Shown here: in pieces, positions 8,243 through 16,892 of the stretch
How the letters are laid out: every line of letters begins with the position of its first letter
Position numbering within the stretch: the stretch's first letter is position 1
Assembly (NCBI GenBank): GCA_015654595.1
Contig: JAATGQ010000102.1
Span: 1 to 47,371 of the forward strand
Direction: 5' to 3'
Length of the DNA stretch: 47,371 nucleotides
From: Chitinophagales bacterium
GTDB lineage: Bacteria > Bacteroidota > Bacteroidia > Chitinophagales > Chitinophagaceae
Made by a program: the position numbers and the translations under genes
Notes under the pieces: generated by a model
The model's database searches: none
What the model was told of the DNA's origin: nothing
Seen by the model: the letters and a program-made list of their open reading frames with translations, nothing else

Positions 8243-10627
8243 ATGATAATCAACTACCTGCGTGTCGCTATCCGGAACCTATACCGGAACAAACTTTACA
8301 GCGTCGTCAACATCGGCGGGCTGGCGATTGGTCTGGCTGTCTGCATGACCATTTTACTGTATGTGGTTCATGAGCATTCTTACGATCGGTTTCACAAAGA
8401 TGCAAGCAAGATCTACGCGGTCGGCGTAGAGGAAAAGATGGGAGATATGTCCATCAATACGATGGCGATATCGTATGTGGTCGCGCCGATGATTGCGCAG
8501 GCCAACCCTGCAGTGGAGGGGTATGTGCGGATGTTTGGATGGTATAAGACGGTGGAGTTTGAGTTACCGTCGAACCCGGCCGTGCGCTATTCAGAGGCGA
8601 AGAACTTTATGTTTGCCGACAGCAACTTTTTCAATTTTTTCACCTACCGTCTGCTTCGGGGAAATCCGTCGACCGTACTGCTGGACCCCGCGTCTGTGGT
8701 GTTGTCCCGATCGATGGCAAAAAAGTATTTCGGGGATGCTGATCCGGTAGGTCAGACACTGTTATATAATGGAAAGAATCTGCTGAAAGTTACCGGGATT
8801 TGTGCGGATGCTCCTTCCAATTCTTCTCTGTCTTTTTCCTTTATTGCTCCGCTTTCCCTGATTGCCCGGACGGCTGACTCTTCGATGTTGAGAATGAACT
8901 GGTTTGGCGGCGGTAATTTCTGGACCTTTCTGAAATTGAAGGATACTGCTGCGCGGGCAAGGGTGATCGGGACCGCCCAAAACCTCGCTGCCATGGATAA
9001 GTCGGAAATGGCTGCGGGTATAAAATTCAATCTTTCACGAATAACCGATCTGCATTTATCCAATAATGTCATGGGGACGGGCAACAGCACGCGTTACCTG
9101 CAGATCTTCAGCCTGGTAGCCGGTTTGATCCTGTTGCTAGCCCTGGTGAATTATATGAGCCTGGCGACGGCGCGGGCCGTCACGAGGGCAAGGGAAGTAG
9201 GCGTGAGAAAGGCGATCGGCGCCGACCGGAAGAGTATTGCCGCGCAATTCTATACGGAGTCTGCTCTTTATGCGTTGTTTGCTTTTGGGACAGGTGTTAT
9301 ATTGTTTGTGCTGTTCCGCCATGCTTTCTTTACCATGCTGGGGATGCAGATCGACCAGTCGTTCTCTACCAGGCCGGCTGTATTATGGACATTCGCCGGT
9401 TTATTGGTTTTGACGATCGGAATAGCAGGCAGCTATCCTTCACTGGTGCTTTCGGCCTATAACCCGGTAGTGGTGTTGTATGGCAAGCTTAGCAGACAGC
9501 GGGGCGGAGTGATCGTGCGGAAGGGATTTACCGTACTGCAGTTCTCGATCTCTATTGGTCTGATCATCTGCAGCCTTTTTATCCTCAAGCAGCTGCAGTA
9601 TATGCGGCATATGGATACCGGGGTTGATCGCGACAACGTAGTGATGATCAACTGTAAGGCAAGCATGCGGGCTTATCCCTCTTTTCAGAAGGAGGTGCAG
9701 GCCTTGCCTGCTGTACAGAAAACGGCTACAGCAAATTACAGATTTTACAATGGATTCAGCATGATGCCGTTCCGTATCGGACCTCAGAAAAAGGAATTGG
9801 CCATGAGTTTTATGATTGTAGATACCGCCTTTATTCAACTGTTAGGACTGGAATGGAAAGAAAAGCCGGTTTCGATGGCAGACATCATGGATGGCAAACA
9901 TCCGGTGTTGAATCAGGCGGCGGTTGCACAGATCGGTTACAGAAATCCTGTTACGGGTCAGGATCTGGATGAGAGAAATATCATCGGCGGGGTGGTGAAG
10001 GATTTCAACTATTCCTCCCTCTCTTCCGGGATCAAGCCAGCCGCTTTATTTATTGGCCGGGACACGCTTGCCTTTGGAAAACCATCGGACAATATACTGT
10101 TTGTGCGACTGAGAGCGCATTCCGACGTGGCTGCTGTGCTGGCGAAAATCAAAGAGTTGTACGACTCTTTTGACAAATCTTCTATCTTTTCCTATCAGTT
10201 CCTGGATGAGGCCTACGACCTTCAATACAAAGAAGAGGACAAACTGGCTGATCTGATGAGCGTCTTTACCGTTATCACCGTTATCATCGCTTGTCTGGGC
10301 CTGCTTGCACTGGCGACATTTGCTGCGCAGCAGCGGACGAGAGAGATCGGAATCCGGAAGGTGCTGGGCGCGTCCGTCGGCAGTATTGCTTCGAAGCTAT
10401 CGGCAGATTTCCTGAAGCCGGTGGGCTTATCCCTCCTTCTGGCGATCCCGGCAGCGGGCTGGGTGATGCACAGCTGGTTGAACGGATATGCTTTCCGGAC
10501 CTCGCTTAGCTGGTGGGTCTTTTTAGTTGCGGCGGGCCTGATGGGATTGGCTGCCTTGGCTACGGTCTTCTTCTTATCGCTGAAGGCAGCCCGCACGAAT
10601 CCTGCGGAGAGCCTGAGGGCAGAATAG
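8243..10627 (+). CDS. FtsX-family ABC transporter permease (MacB-type, two FtsX domains)
   Basis: Membrane permease of the MacB/LolE-like type VII ABC group, 794 residues. It begins MIINYLRVAIRNLYRNKLYS, with the first membrane helix at about residues 18-40, followed by a large periplasmic MacB-type domain (about 45-285). A first FtsX block follows (helices around 288-310, 345-365, 375-400), containing ARAVTRAREVGVRKAIGAD, then another helix, a second periplasmic domain, and a C-terminal FtsX block with RTREIGIRKVLGAS. The two EVGVRKAIGA/EIGIRKVLGA coupling-helix motifs show an internal duplication. No ATP-binding subunit is encoded next to it, so the ATPase must come from elsewhere. Substrate unknown. 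Confidence 0.92.
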   Translation: MIINYLRVAIRNLYRNKLYSVVNIGGLAIGLAVCMTILLYVVHEHSYDRFHKDASKIYAVGVEEKMGDMSINTMAISYVVAPMIAQANPAVEGYVRMFGWYKTVEFELPSNPAVRYSEAKNFMFADSNFFNFFTYRLLRGNPSTVLLDPASVVLSRSMAKKYFGDADPVGQTLLYNGKNLLKVTGICADAPSNSSLSFSFIAPLSLIARTADSSMLRMNWFGGGNFWTFLKLKDTAARARVIGTAQNLAAMDKSEMAAGIKFNLSRITDLHLSNNVMGTGNSTRYLQIFSLVAGLILLLALVNYMSLATARAVTRAREVGVRKAIGADRKSIAAQFYTESALYALFAFGTGVILFVLFRHAFFTMLGMQIDQSFSTRPAVLWTFAGLLVLTIGIAGSYPSLVLSAYNPVVVLYGKLSRQRGGVIVRKGFTVLQFSISIGLIICSLFILKQLQYMRHMDTGVDRDNVVMINCKASMRAYPSFQKEVQALPAVQKTATANYRFYNGFSMMPFRIGPQKKELAMSFMIVDTAFIQLLGLEWKEKPVSMADIMDGKHPVLNQAAVAQIGYRNPVTGQDLDERNIIGGVVKDFNYSSLSSGIKPAALFIGRDTLAFGKPSDNILFVRLRAHSDVAAVLAKIKELYDSFDKSSIFSYQFLDEAYDLQYKEEDKLADLMSVFTVITVIIACLGLLALATFAAQQRTREIGIRKVLGASVGSIASKLSADFLKPVGLSLLLAIPAAGWVMHSWLNGYAFRTSLSWWVFLVAAGLMGLAALATVFFLSLKAARTNPAESLRAE

Positions 10628-10647
10628 GCGGCCGACGCCGCAGGGCG

Positions 10648-10834
10648 CGGATGATTGCAGGGCCGCAGTGCCCTTTACAGAGCAGCGGATAATTGCGGGG
10701 CGACAATGGCCTTTACAGGGAGCAGATGATTGCGGGGCAGTGCTCTTTACAGAGCAGCGGATGATTTCGGGGCCCGCAGTGCTCTTTACAGAGCAGCGGA
10801 TGATTGCGGGGCAGTGGCCTTTGCCGGGCGGCAG
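10648..10834. repeat. Degenerate ~38-bp tandem repeat array (5 units)
   Basis: Five imperfect units begin at about 10648, 10686, 10726, 10758 and 10797 with the core CGGATGATTGCGGGGC, followed by AGTGCTCTTTACAGAGCAG. Lengths vary from 32 to 40 bases, so no reading frame is kept. The array lies just after the permease stop. The rest of the 423-base gap up to 11050 is GC-rich then AT-rich, with no gene that I can support. Confidence 0.85.
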
Positions 10835-11050
10835 CTGTTTGCCCGGTACCGGCGCTTGACGGCGTGGAGCTATGACGGCTGTTTGCTTGTAACACGGCTC
10901 GGAATGGCCGTTTCGGGGCGATTTGTAGAGAAAATTTCCCATAACAATTTGAAGAATGCTTTAACGAAACCCGGCATTGTTCTTGAAAAAGAGATAGAGT
11001 CTAACGCTACGATAGAATAAAAAAATTCGTTCACTAAAAATTTTATAATT

Positions 11051-11353
11051 ATGAGTGCACAGAAAGTTATGATCGGAGTTTTGTCCGGCCTCGCAGCAGG
11101 CGTTGCAATTGGACTGCTGACCGCTCCTGCAAAGGGTGAAGATACTCGTCAAAAGATTGCCGATACGGCAGATACATTTAAAAGAAAGCTGAGAAGACTG
11201 AGAGGCGTTACGGCTGATGAGCTGGACGAACTGAAAGATATTTTCGAACGGGAAACTGATGGCTTGAGAGAAGACGTTCGTTCCCGTGTGCTGGACCTGT
11301 TAAAGGCAGCTAAAGAAAAAGGTAACCACATTAAGGAACAGGCATTGTCCTAG
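11051..11353 (+). CDS. YtxH-domain small membrane protein
   Basis: A 100-residue protein with one N-terminal membrane segment (VMIGVLSGLAAGVAIGLLTA, residues 6-25) ending in the PAKGEDTRQKI motif typical of YtxH/GvpP-like proteins. It is followed by a highly charged amphipathic helix or coiled coil (FKRKLRRLRG...LDELKDIFERE). Such proteins are often induced by general stress; the molecular role is unknown. It is flanked by repeat arrays on both sides and ends before a strong terminator. The ATG at 11051 lies in an AT-rich context (TTTTATAATTATG), as expected for translation starts in this phylum. Confidence 0.85.
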   Translation: MSAQKVMIGVLSGLAAGVAIGLLTAPAKGEDTRQKIADTADTFKRKLRRLRGVTADELDELKDIFERETDGLREDVRSRVLDLLKAAKEKGNHIKEQALS

Positions 11354-11404
11354 GCTGGCCGGCCCTGCCGAACCGCTTGATGGAATAACGCCTGCCGAAA
11401 GGAG

Positions 11405-11433
11405 AAGGAGCCAATGAATGGCTCCTTTTTTTA
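11405..11433 (+). terminator. Intrinsic terminator of the YtxH gene
   Basis: A 9-bp stem AAGGAGCCA (11405-11413) pairs with TGGCTCCTT (11419-11427) and is followed by a run of T. It lies about 50 bases after the stop codon. Confidence 0.88.
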
Positions 11434-11447
11434 TCAGTGCCTCAGTA

Positions 11448-11765
11448 TAGCTGTCGACTTTTTTTGAATAGCCGGCTGCTCCCGGCAAAGTATCTTTGCC
11501 GGACATCATGAAAAAAAGCAGCCGTCTACTTTTTTGAATAGACGGCTGCCCCCGGCAAAGTGCCTTTGCCGGACATCATGAAAAAAAACAGCCGTCTACT
11601 TTTTTGAATAGCCGGCTGCCCCCGGCAAAGTGTCTTTGCCGGACATCAGGAAAAAAAGCAGCCGTCTACTTTTTTAATAGACGGCTGCCCCCGGCAAAGT
11701 GCCTTTGCCGGACATCATGAAAAAAAGCAGCCGTCTACTTTTTTGAATAGACGGCTGCTTTTTTC
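11448..11765. repeat. 70-bp tandem array of paired hairpins (4.5 units)
   Basis: Units start at 11448, 11518, 11588, 11658 and 11727 (periods 70, 70, 70 and 69; the last is cut to 39 bases). Each unit has a hairpin GCAGCCGTCTA / TAGACGGCTGC with a T-rich loop, then a second hairpin CCGGCAAAG / CTTTGCCGG, then CATCATGAAAAAAA. Read on the minus strand, the first hairpin is followed by seven T, i.e. an intrinsic terminator in each unit. The final unit also ends in TTTTTT on the plus strand, so it can terminate both ways. It fills most of the gap between the YtxH and threonine aldolase genes. Confidence 0.92.
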
Positions 11766-11794
11766 ATCTTAAATTGCAAACTCAAATCTGAGTT

Positions 11795-12811
11795 ATGCCG
11801 ATAGATCTCCGTTCCGATACAGTCACTCGTCCTACGCCCGCAATGCTGGAAGCCATGATGCAGGCAAGGGTAGGGGACGATGTTTTTGGTGAAGACCCTT
11901 CGATCAATCAGCTGGAGCGGATGACCGCGCAGTTGTTTGGAATGGAAGCCGCTCTCTATTGTCCCACGGGGACGATGTCCAATCAAATTGCAATAAAATG
12001 TCATACGCGCCCCGGCGATGAGGTTATCTGTGAGAAAGAGGCGCACGTTTATATCTATGAAGGCGGCGGTATCGCCTTTAATTCCGGGGCGCAGGTCCGC
12101 ACGATCGAAGGCGACCGGGGAAGGATAACGGCCGGGCAGGTCTCCAGGTCTATCAACCCCGATGACGTCCATAAAGCAAGTACTTCGCTGGTCTGTCTGG
12201 AAAATACCTGTAACCGCGGCGGCGGCAGCTGTTACGACCTGGAAGAGATAAAGAAGATCCGGCAGGTCTGTTCGGATAACCAGCTGCAGCTGCATCTGGA
12301 TGGAGCCAGGTTGTTTAATGCACTTTCTGCTACTGGCCAGCAGCCGGCTGACTATGGCCGTTTGTTCGACAGTATTTCCGTTTGTTTCAATAAAGGAATG
12401 GGTTGCCCGATCGGGAGTGTGCTGCTGGGTTCCGCGGCTTTTATCCGCCAGGCACGGCGCGTCCGGAAGGTATTGGGCGGCGGGATGCGGCAGGCTGGTT
12501 TTATGGCGGCTGCGGGCATTTACGCTCTTGAACACCATCGGGAAAGGCTGACAGAAGACCATGCGCATGCCCGTCAGCTGGCGGAGGCGCTGGCAAAGAA
12601 AGATTTTGTCTCGGCGATAAAACCCGTCGAAACCAATATCGTGATCTTTGAAACGACATCGGATATCTGCACAAAAGATCTGGCGCAGCGGCTGAAAGAA
12701 CAGGACGTACTGGCCATCCCTATCTCCGACAGCCAGGTCAGATTTGTGACCCATCTGGATATCACCCCGGCAATGGTCGATAGGGTAGTGGAAGTGATCG
12801 AACAATTGTAA
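11795..12811 (+). CDS. ltaE: Low-specificity L-threonine aldolase
   Basis: PLP enzyme that cleaves L-threonine or allo-threonine to glycine and acetaldehyde. The 338-residue product begins [20 protein letters not shown], the hallmark of the family. It has [11 protein letters not shown], the PLP-ring contact Asp169 in [11 protein letters not shown], and the Schiff-base Lys200 in [16 protein letters not shown]. The usual form of the last motif is LSKGLGAPVGS, so Cys at 198/204-like positions is a mild variation. It is likely co-oriented with, but independent of, pgi, which starts 80 bases later. Confidence 0.94.
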   Translation: MPIDLRSDTVTRPTPAMLEAMMQARVGDDVFGEDPSINQLERMTAQLFGMEAALYCPTGTMSNQIAIKCHTRPGDEVICEKEAHVYIYEGGGIAFNSGAQVRTIEGDRGRITAGQVSRSINPDDVHKASTSLVCLENTCNRGGGSCYDLEEIKKIRQVCSDNQLQLHLDGARLFNALSATGQQPADYGRLFDSISVCFNKGMGCPIGSVLLGSAAFIRQARRVRKVLGGGMRQAGFMAAAGIYALEHHRERLTEDHAHARQLAEALAKKDFVSAIKPVETNIVIFETTSDICTKDLAQRLKEQDVLAIPISDSQVRFVTHLDITPAMVDRVVEVIEQL

Positions 12812-12891
12812 CATTGTCATTGTATGAGCATCGGACGGAATGCTTAACTTTATCCATAGCAACGTCATACTTCAAATTAAAACCAATTTGT

Positions 12892-14523
12892 ATGTTCCCG
12901 AAAGTATCACCGAAAGACACGAAAGCCTGGCAGCAATTACAAGAACATTACAACACCGAGATAAAGGGCGTACACATGCGTTCCCTTTTCGCGGCGGACG
13001 CAGAGCGGTTTTCCCGTTATTCCTTACAGCTGGATGATATCCTGTTCGACTATTCGAAGAATGTCATCAACGACAAAACGTTGACCCTGCTGCGGCAGCT
13101 TGCTGAGGAAAGCAAAGTAAAAGAAGCCATCGAGGCCATGTTTACGGGCGAAAAGATCAATCAGACAGAGAACAGGTCTGTATTGCATACTGCCCTTCGT
13201 AACCTGTCCGGCAACCCCGTATACAGCGATGGAAAGGACGTGATGCCCGACGTGCTGCGGGTGCTGGCGCAAATGAAGGATTTCTGTCATCGTATCCACA
13301 GCGGTGAATGGAAGGGATACACCGGTAAAAAGATCAAGTATATCGTTAATATAGGCATCGGCGGCAGCGACCTCGGTCCGGTAATGGTCACAGAAGCGCT
13401 GCGTCCTTACTGGGTCGAAGGCATGCAGGCTTATTTTGTAAGCAATGTCGACGGAACGCATATCGTCGAAACGCTGAAGAAAGTAACCCCCGAGGAAACG
13501 CTTTTCCTGATCGCGTCCAAGACGTTTACGACACAGGAAACAATGACCAATGCACATACGGCAAGAGATTGGTTTATGAAGGCGGCTAAAGACGACAGCC
13601 AGGTCGCCAAGCACTTTGCCGCATTGTCCACCAACGAAAAAGAGGTCACCAAATTCGGTATCGACAAAGCCAATATGTTCGAGTTCTGGGATTGGGTCGG
13701 CGGCCGCTACTCCCTGTGGAGCGCCATCGGTTTGTCCATTGCACTGACGGTCGGCTACGACAATTTCGAATCCTTGCTGAAGGGCGCGCACAAGACGGAC
13801 GAACACTTCCGCACTACGCCCTTTGAAAAGAACATCCCCGTGACGATGGCGCTGATCGGTCTCTGGTATACCAACTTCTTCGGTTCACAGACAGAGGCTA
13901 TTCTGCCATATGATCAATACATGCACCGCTTTGCTGCTTATTTCCAGCAAGGCAATATGGAAAGCAATGGGAAGAGCGTTGATCGCAATGGCAACCACGT
14001 ACAGACGTCAACGGGCCCGGTCGTTTGGGGCGAGCCCGGCACGAATGGCCAGCACGCCTTCTATCAGCTGATCCATCAGGGAAGCATCCTGATCCCCTGT
14101 GACTTTATCGCTCCTGCTATCAGCCACAACCCGATTGGCGATCATCATGTAAAGCTGTTGTCGAACTTCTTTGCTCAGACCCAGGCATTGATGAATGGCA
14201 AGACAAAAGAAGAGCTGGAAGCAGAGAACGTCCCGGCGGCCCTGATCCCTTATAAAGGATTTAGCGGTAACCGTCCGACCAACTCTTTCCTGCTAAAGGA
14301 AATCACGCCGTTTAGCCTTGGCGAACTGATCGCTTTGTATGAGCACAAGATCTTTGTACAGGGGGTGATCTGGAATATCTTCACGTTTGACCAATGGGGT
14401 GTGGAGCTTGGCAAACAGCTGGCTGGCAAGATCTTACCACAGCTGCAAGGCGACGAGACCGTTACATCCCACGATTCTTCCACGAATGGGCTGATCAACG
14501 CGTTCAAGAAACTGCGGAAATAA
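12892..14523 (+). CDS. pgi: Glucose-6-phosphate isomerase
   Basis: Interconverts glucose 6-phosphate and fructose 6-phosphate in glycolysis and gluconeogenesis. From ATG 12892 the product is 543 residues ([20 protein letters not shown]), matching the long PGI form. Signature stretches are [58 protein letters not shown] and [18 protein letters not shown]; the last two are the two PROSITE-type PGI motifs. A longer in-frame start at 12814 would add 26 residues unlike any PGI, so it is rejected. A weak inverted repeat with a T-run at 14573-14612 may end transcription. Confidence 0.96.
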   Translation: MFPKVSPKDTKAWQQLQEHYNTEIKGVHMRSLFAADAERFSRYSLQLDDILFDYSKNVINDKTLTLLRQLAEESKVKEAIEAMFTGEKINQTENRSVLHTALRNLSGNPVYSDGKDVMPDVLRVLAQMKDFCHRIHSGEWKGYTGKKIKYIVNIGIGGSDLGPVMVTEALRPYWVEGMQAYFVSNVDGTHIVETLKKVTPEETLFLIASKTFTTQETMTNAHTARDWFMKAAKDDSQVAKHFAALSTNEKEVTKFGIDKANMFEFWDWVGGRYSLWSAIGLSIALTVGYDNFESLLKGAHKTDEHFRTTPFEKNIPVTMALIGLWYTNFFGSQTEAILPYDQYMHRFAAYFQQGNMESNGKSVDRNGNHVQTSTGPVVWGEPGTNGQHAFYQLIHQGSILIPCDFIAPAISHNPIGDHHVKLLSNFFAQTQALMNGKTKEELEAENVPAALIPYKGFSGNRPTNSFLLKEITPFSLGELIALYEHKIFVQGVIWNIFTFDQWGVELGKQLAGKILPQLQGDETVTSHDSSTNGLINAFKKLRK

Positions 14524-14665
14524 CCCGAGCCGACATAGGAGGCTTGTCCGCAAGGACAGACATTAGGGGATCGCCGGAATTAGCTAATTTTTTTCGAAGG
14601 CGAATTTCCGGCGGAATAAAATATGTAATTGACCGGATCCCGGCATCTGGCAGGAAAAAGAGTAT

Positions 14666-15196
14666 ATGAAACTACTTTGTTTACTGCTGTTGGTGTCGGG
14701 ACCCGCTTTTTTATATGCACAGACGCCTCCGACCCCCGCGGCGCCAGCACTTCCTGCCGGCTCTGCCAGGTATGCAGCTCCCACCCTGTGCGCGGCACGC
14801 CCCGCGGATACGCTGCGGACTTTAGCTTCGGCTGCGGCCAAGGCTCCGGTGCCGCCTGCGAAACCAACGTCTCCAGTCATGCCGGCCTATCCCGTAATCC
14901 CGGTCCCCGGCAAACCATTTTCCATAAACCCGTCTACAGGCCTGCCTTTTTCGGATTTGTCGCTTGCCGGGAGGATGCGGGATGAGACCCGCGGCCGCAA
15001 GCAGCTGACCATTACCGGTAAAGGGACCGTGCAGATCTGGCGGCTTTTTCCGGATGGGATGGCCTGCGTCTGCCCCGAAGGGTGGGCCAGCGACAGGATG
15101 CCGGTAGCCGGGAGTGAGAGCGCGGATCGCATGCCAAACGGCTATAGGTCCAGGACTGAACCGGCAGCACCAGGCCGGTTTTTATGGCCAGAGTAA
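14666..15196 (+). CDS. Secreted Pro/Ala-rich hypothetical protein
   Basis: I do not recognise this gene. The 176-residue product starts with a good signal peptide (MKLLCLLLLVSGPAFLYAQ). It continues as a low-complexity Pro/Ala-rich stretch (TPPTPAAPALPAGSARYAAP, residues 20-85) that could be an extended linker. The more ordinary second half, with LTITGKGTVQIWRLFPDG, contains two Cys close together (ACVCPEG). The high GC and open frames on other strands make a spurious ORF possible, but the signal peptide and ATG placement favour a real gene. It is followed directly by a tandem-repeat zone. Confidence 0.5.
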   Translation: MKLLCLLLLVSGPAFLYAQTPPTPAAPALPAGSARYAAPTLCAARPADTLRTLASAAAKAPVPPAKPTSPVMPAYPVIPVPGKPFSINPSTGLPFSDLSLAGRMRDETRGRKQLTITGKGTVQIWRLFPDGMACVCPEGWASDRMPVAGSESADRMPNGYRSRTEPAAPGRFLWPE

Positions 15197-15221
15197 CCAT
15201 GATCCTGCGCTGACAGAGACA

Positions 15222-15308
15222 GCTCAAAGCCGGGGGAAAAGGTTCGGTGAGGCATCCGCTCAAAGTCTGGGATAAAGGTTCGGCGGGCCATCCGGCTCAA
15301 AGCCGGGA
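15222..15308. repeat. 36-bp tandem repeat (2.4 units)
   Basis: Units start at 15222, 15258 and 15295 with GCTCAAAGCCGGG; the first two are 36 bases with a shared GGTTCGG core and CATCC end. The stretch 15309-15496 holds short imperfect inverted repeats (for example GGGTAGTGT / ACACCACCC near 15373-15395) but no gene that I can support. Confidence 0.75.
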
Positions 15309-15496
15309 ACCCCCACAAAGCACCCCGGACGTACACGGGCCGCACTAGTGGGCGAGATCCTAAAAAAACAAAGGGTAGTGTAGAAACACCACCCGGTTAA
15401 GGTCTAACCATTGTTGCCATAAAAAATCTTGATACGGGATGAAACCCGGTTGGCCTTTTCCCATTCGTACGTCCGCCGGGATAGGATGCCTTTTTG

Positions 15497-15567
15497 CAGT
15501 TACGGAAGGAATCGAACCCTCGTAAAAGGTCTTGCGGACCTCCGCCTTGCCTCTCGGCCACGTAACT
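15497..15567 (-). tRNA. Diverged tRNA-Cys (anticodon GCA) with C33 and G73
   Basis: A full cloverleaf folds on the minus strand. The acceptor is AGTTACG / CGTAACT, followed by U8, G9, a D arm with GCC..GGC, and an anticodon stem GAGGU / ACCUU with loop CCGCAAG. A 4-base variable loop and a T arm GAGGG-TTCGATT-CCTTC complete it. The anticodon would be GCA (Cys), and the layout matches, arm by arm, the canonical tRNA-Cys at 45739-45809. However, position 33 is C instead of the near-universal U, 38 is G, the first pair is A-U, and the discriminator is G rather than the U73 that cysteinyl-tRNA synthetase needs. It may be a specialised or decaying tRNA. CCA is not encoded. Confidence 0.75.
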
Positions 15568-15593
15568 CGTTTACGAGGTAAAAATAGGGTATA

Positions 15594-15626
15594 ATTATTA
15601 GTCTACAAAAAAGGTGGACTAATAAT
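15594..15626. terminator. Hairpin between the diverged tRNA and lipoprotein gene
   Basis: A 13-bp stem with one wobble: ATTATTAGTCTAC (15594-15606) pairs with 15614-15626 around a 7-base A-rich loop. A short T-rich stretch follows on the plus strand. It sits upstream of both flanking genes, so its role (insulator, remnant or terminator) is unclear. Confidence 0.4.
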
Positions 15627-15704
15627 TTTTGTCTTTTCTCCAGATTTCTCCACATTTTTTATGTTTTTGTTATAAAATAAAAATATGATGGGTTCGTTTT
15701 CCGT

Positions 15705-15712
15705 TAACTTTG
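15705..15712 (+). promoter_or_regulatory. -7 promoter box for the 15747 lipoprotein gene
   Basis: TAACTTTG matches TAnnTTTG. It would start transcription near 15719, about 28 bases before the ATG. Confidence 0.5.
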
Positions 15713-15746
15713 CCGCATTCAAAAAAAACTACGGTCTACATCTAAC

Positions 15747-16862
15747 ATGGAACACAAAGACAGTGCTCGATTCAAATCCACTATTCGTCCAACCTTCAAT
15801 CCCCTCAGAGCCGCCTGTGTAGTGGCCTGTTGCGGTCTCGTCGTCATCAGCGCCTGTAACAACAGCAGCAGCGCTTCTTTCAAAAAAGCAGACACGTCCG
15901 TCGCAGCAAAACCTGCCGCCGCTGCTCCTGCCCAGGATTCAACGATAACGCCGCCGCCGGCTGTAGCCGCAGGCCCCATCGATACGGCGCTTTACAATAA
16001 ACAACTTCATTGGCTGGCCAATAAGGACAGCTCGGGCCGGTGGCCTGCAAAGGCAGCCTATGCCTACCCGAACCCAGGCGCCATCCTGCCCTTCAAACGT
16101 ATCGTGGCTTATTATGGTAACCTTTATTCCAAGAACATGGGAGTATTGGGTGAATATCCACCTGATGAGATGCTTAGCAGACTCAAGGGTGAATTGAAGA
16201 AATGGCAGGAAGCCGATCCTAATATTCCCGTTCAGCCTGCACTGCACTATATCGCGGTTACGGCACAGGGCGCTCCCGGCAAAGACGGTAAATACCGCCT
16301 GAGAATGCCGTTCAAACAGATCGATTCCATCCTTCATATCGCAGCTCGTATCAATGCGCTGGTTTTCCTGGACGTACAGGTCGGATACAGCAATGTTGAA
16401 GCTGAAATTCCTTTACTGGAAAAATACCTGAAAATGCCAAACGTGCATCTGGGGATCGATCCTGAGTTTTCGATGAAGATGATGAAGAAGCCCGGTACTG
16501 TTATCGGTACGATGGATGCTTCCGACGTCAACTTCTGCGTCAACTACCTGAATAACCTGGTAAAGGCAAATGGTCTTCCTCCCAAGATCCTGGTCGTACA
16601 CCGTTTTACGCGTAAGATGCTGACCAACTATAAGGACATCAAGACCAACCCGAATGTGCAGATCGTTATGGATATGGATGGATGGGGAGAGCCTTCTTTG
16701 AAATATGATAGCTATAAGGCTTATGTTTCGATGGAGCCGGTTGAGTTTACAGGTTTCAAGCTGTTTTATAAGAACGACATCCGTAAGAAGAACAGCCGGA
16801 TGCTGACACCCAAGGAAGTGTTGTCGCAGAAGCCAAGTCCGATTTACATACAATATCAATAA
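15747..16862 (+). CDS. Lipoprotein of unknown function, possibly TIM-barrel
   Basis: A 371-residue lipoprotein precursor. A positively charged N-terminus and hydrophobic stretch (ACVVACCGLVVISAC) end in a lipobox-like ISAC at about residue 37, then an Asn/Ser/Ala/Pro-rich linker runs to about residue 80. The mature domain contains IVAYYGNLYSKNMGVLGEYP, PALHYIAVTAQGAPG, INALVFLDVQVGYSNVE, VHLGIDPEFSMK, ILVVHRFTRKML and VQIVMDMDGWGEPSLKY. The regular beta-strand/helix rhythm with acidic residues at strand ends suggests a TIM-barrel, possibly glycosidase-like, but I cannot assign an enzyme. It is monocistronic, with its own promoter box and terminator. Confidence 0.75.
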   Translation: MEHKDSARFKSTIRPTFNPLRAACVVACCGLVVISACNNSSSASFKKADTSVAAKPAAAAPAQDSTITPPPAVAAGPIDTALYNKQLHWLANKDSSGRWPAKAAYAYPNPGAILPFKRIVAYYGNLYSKNMGVLGEYPPDEMLSRLKGELKKWQEADPNIPVQPALHYIAVTAQGAPGKDGKYRLRMPFKQIDSILHIAARINALVFLDVQVGYSNVEAEIPLLEKYLKMPNVHLGIDPEFSMKMMKKPGTVIGTMDASDVNFCVNYLNNLVKANGLPPKILVVHRFTRKMLTNYKDIKTNPNVQIVMDMDGWGEPSLKYDSYKAYVSMEPVEFTGFKLFYKNDIRKKNSRMLTPKEVLSQKPSPIYIQYQ

Positions 16863-16869
16863 ATGCAAT

Positions 16870-16892
16870 AAGCCGCTGCAACGCAGCGGCTT
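16870..16892. terminator. Bidirectional terminator (lipoprotein gene / DoxX gene)
   Basis: A 10-bp perfect stem AAGCCGCTGC / GCAGCGGCTT with a 3-base loop. It ends in TTTATTTATTTT on the plus strand and is A-rich on the other side. It separates two convergent genes and touches the DoxX stop codon. Confidence 0.85.

Noticed and set aside
11735..12868. A 377-codon minus-strand frame opposite threonine aldolase
   Set aside because: The plus strand encodes an unmistakable aldolase with PLP Lys and Asp; the antisense frame starts inside the repeat array.
12814..12891. N-terminal extension of pgi
   Set aside because: The extra 26 residues do not resemble any PGI and begin right after the aldolase stop; ATG 12892 gives the family start.
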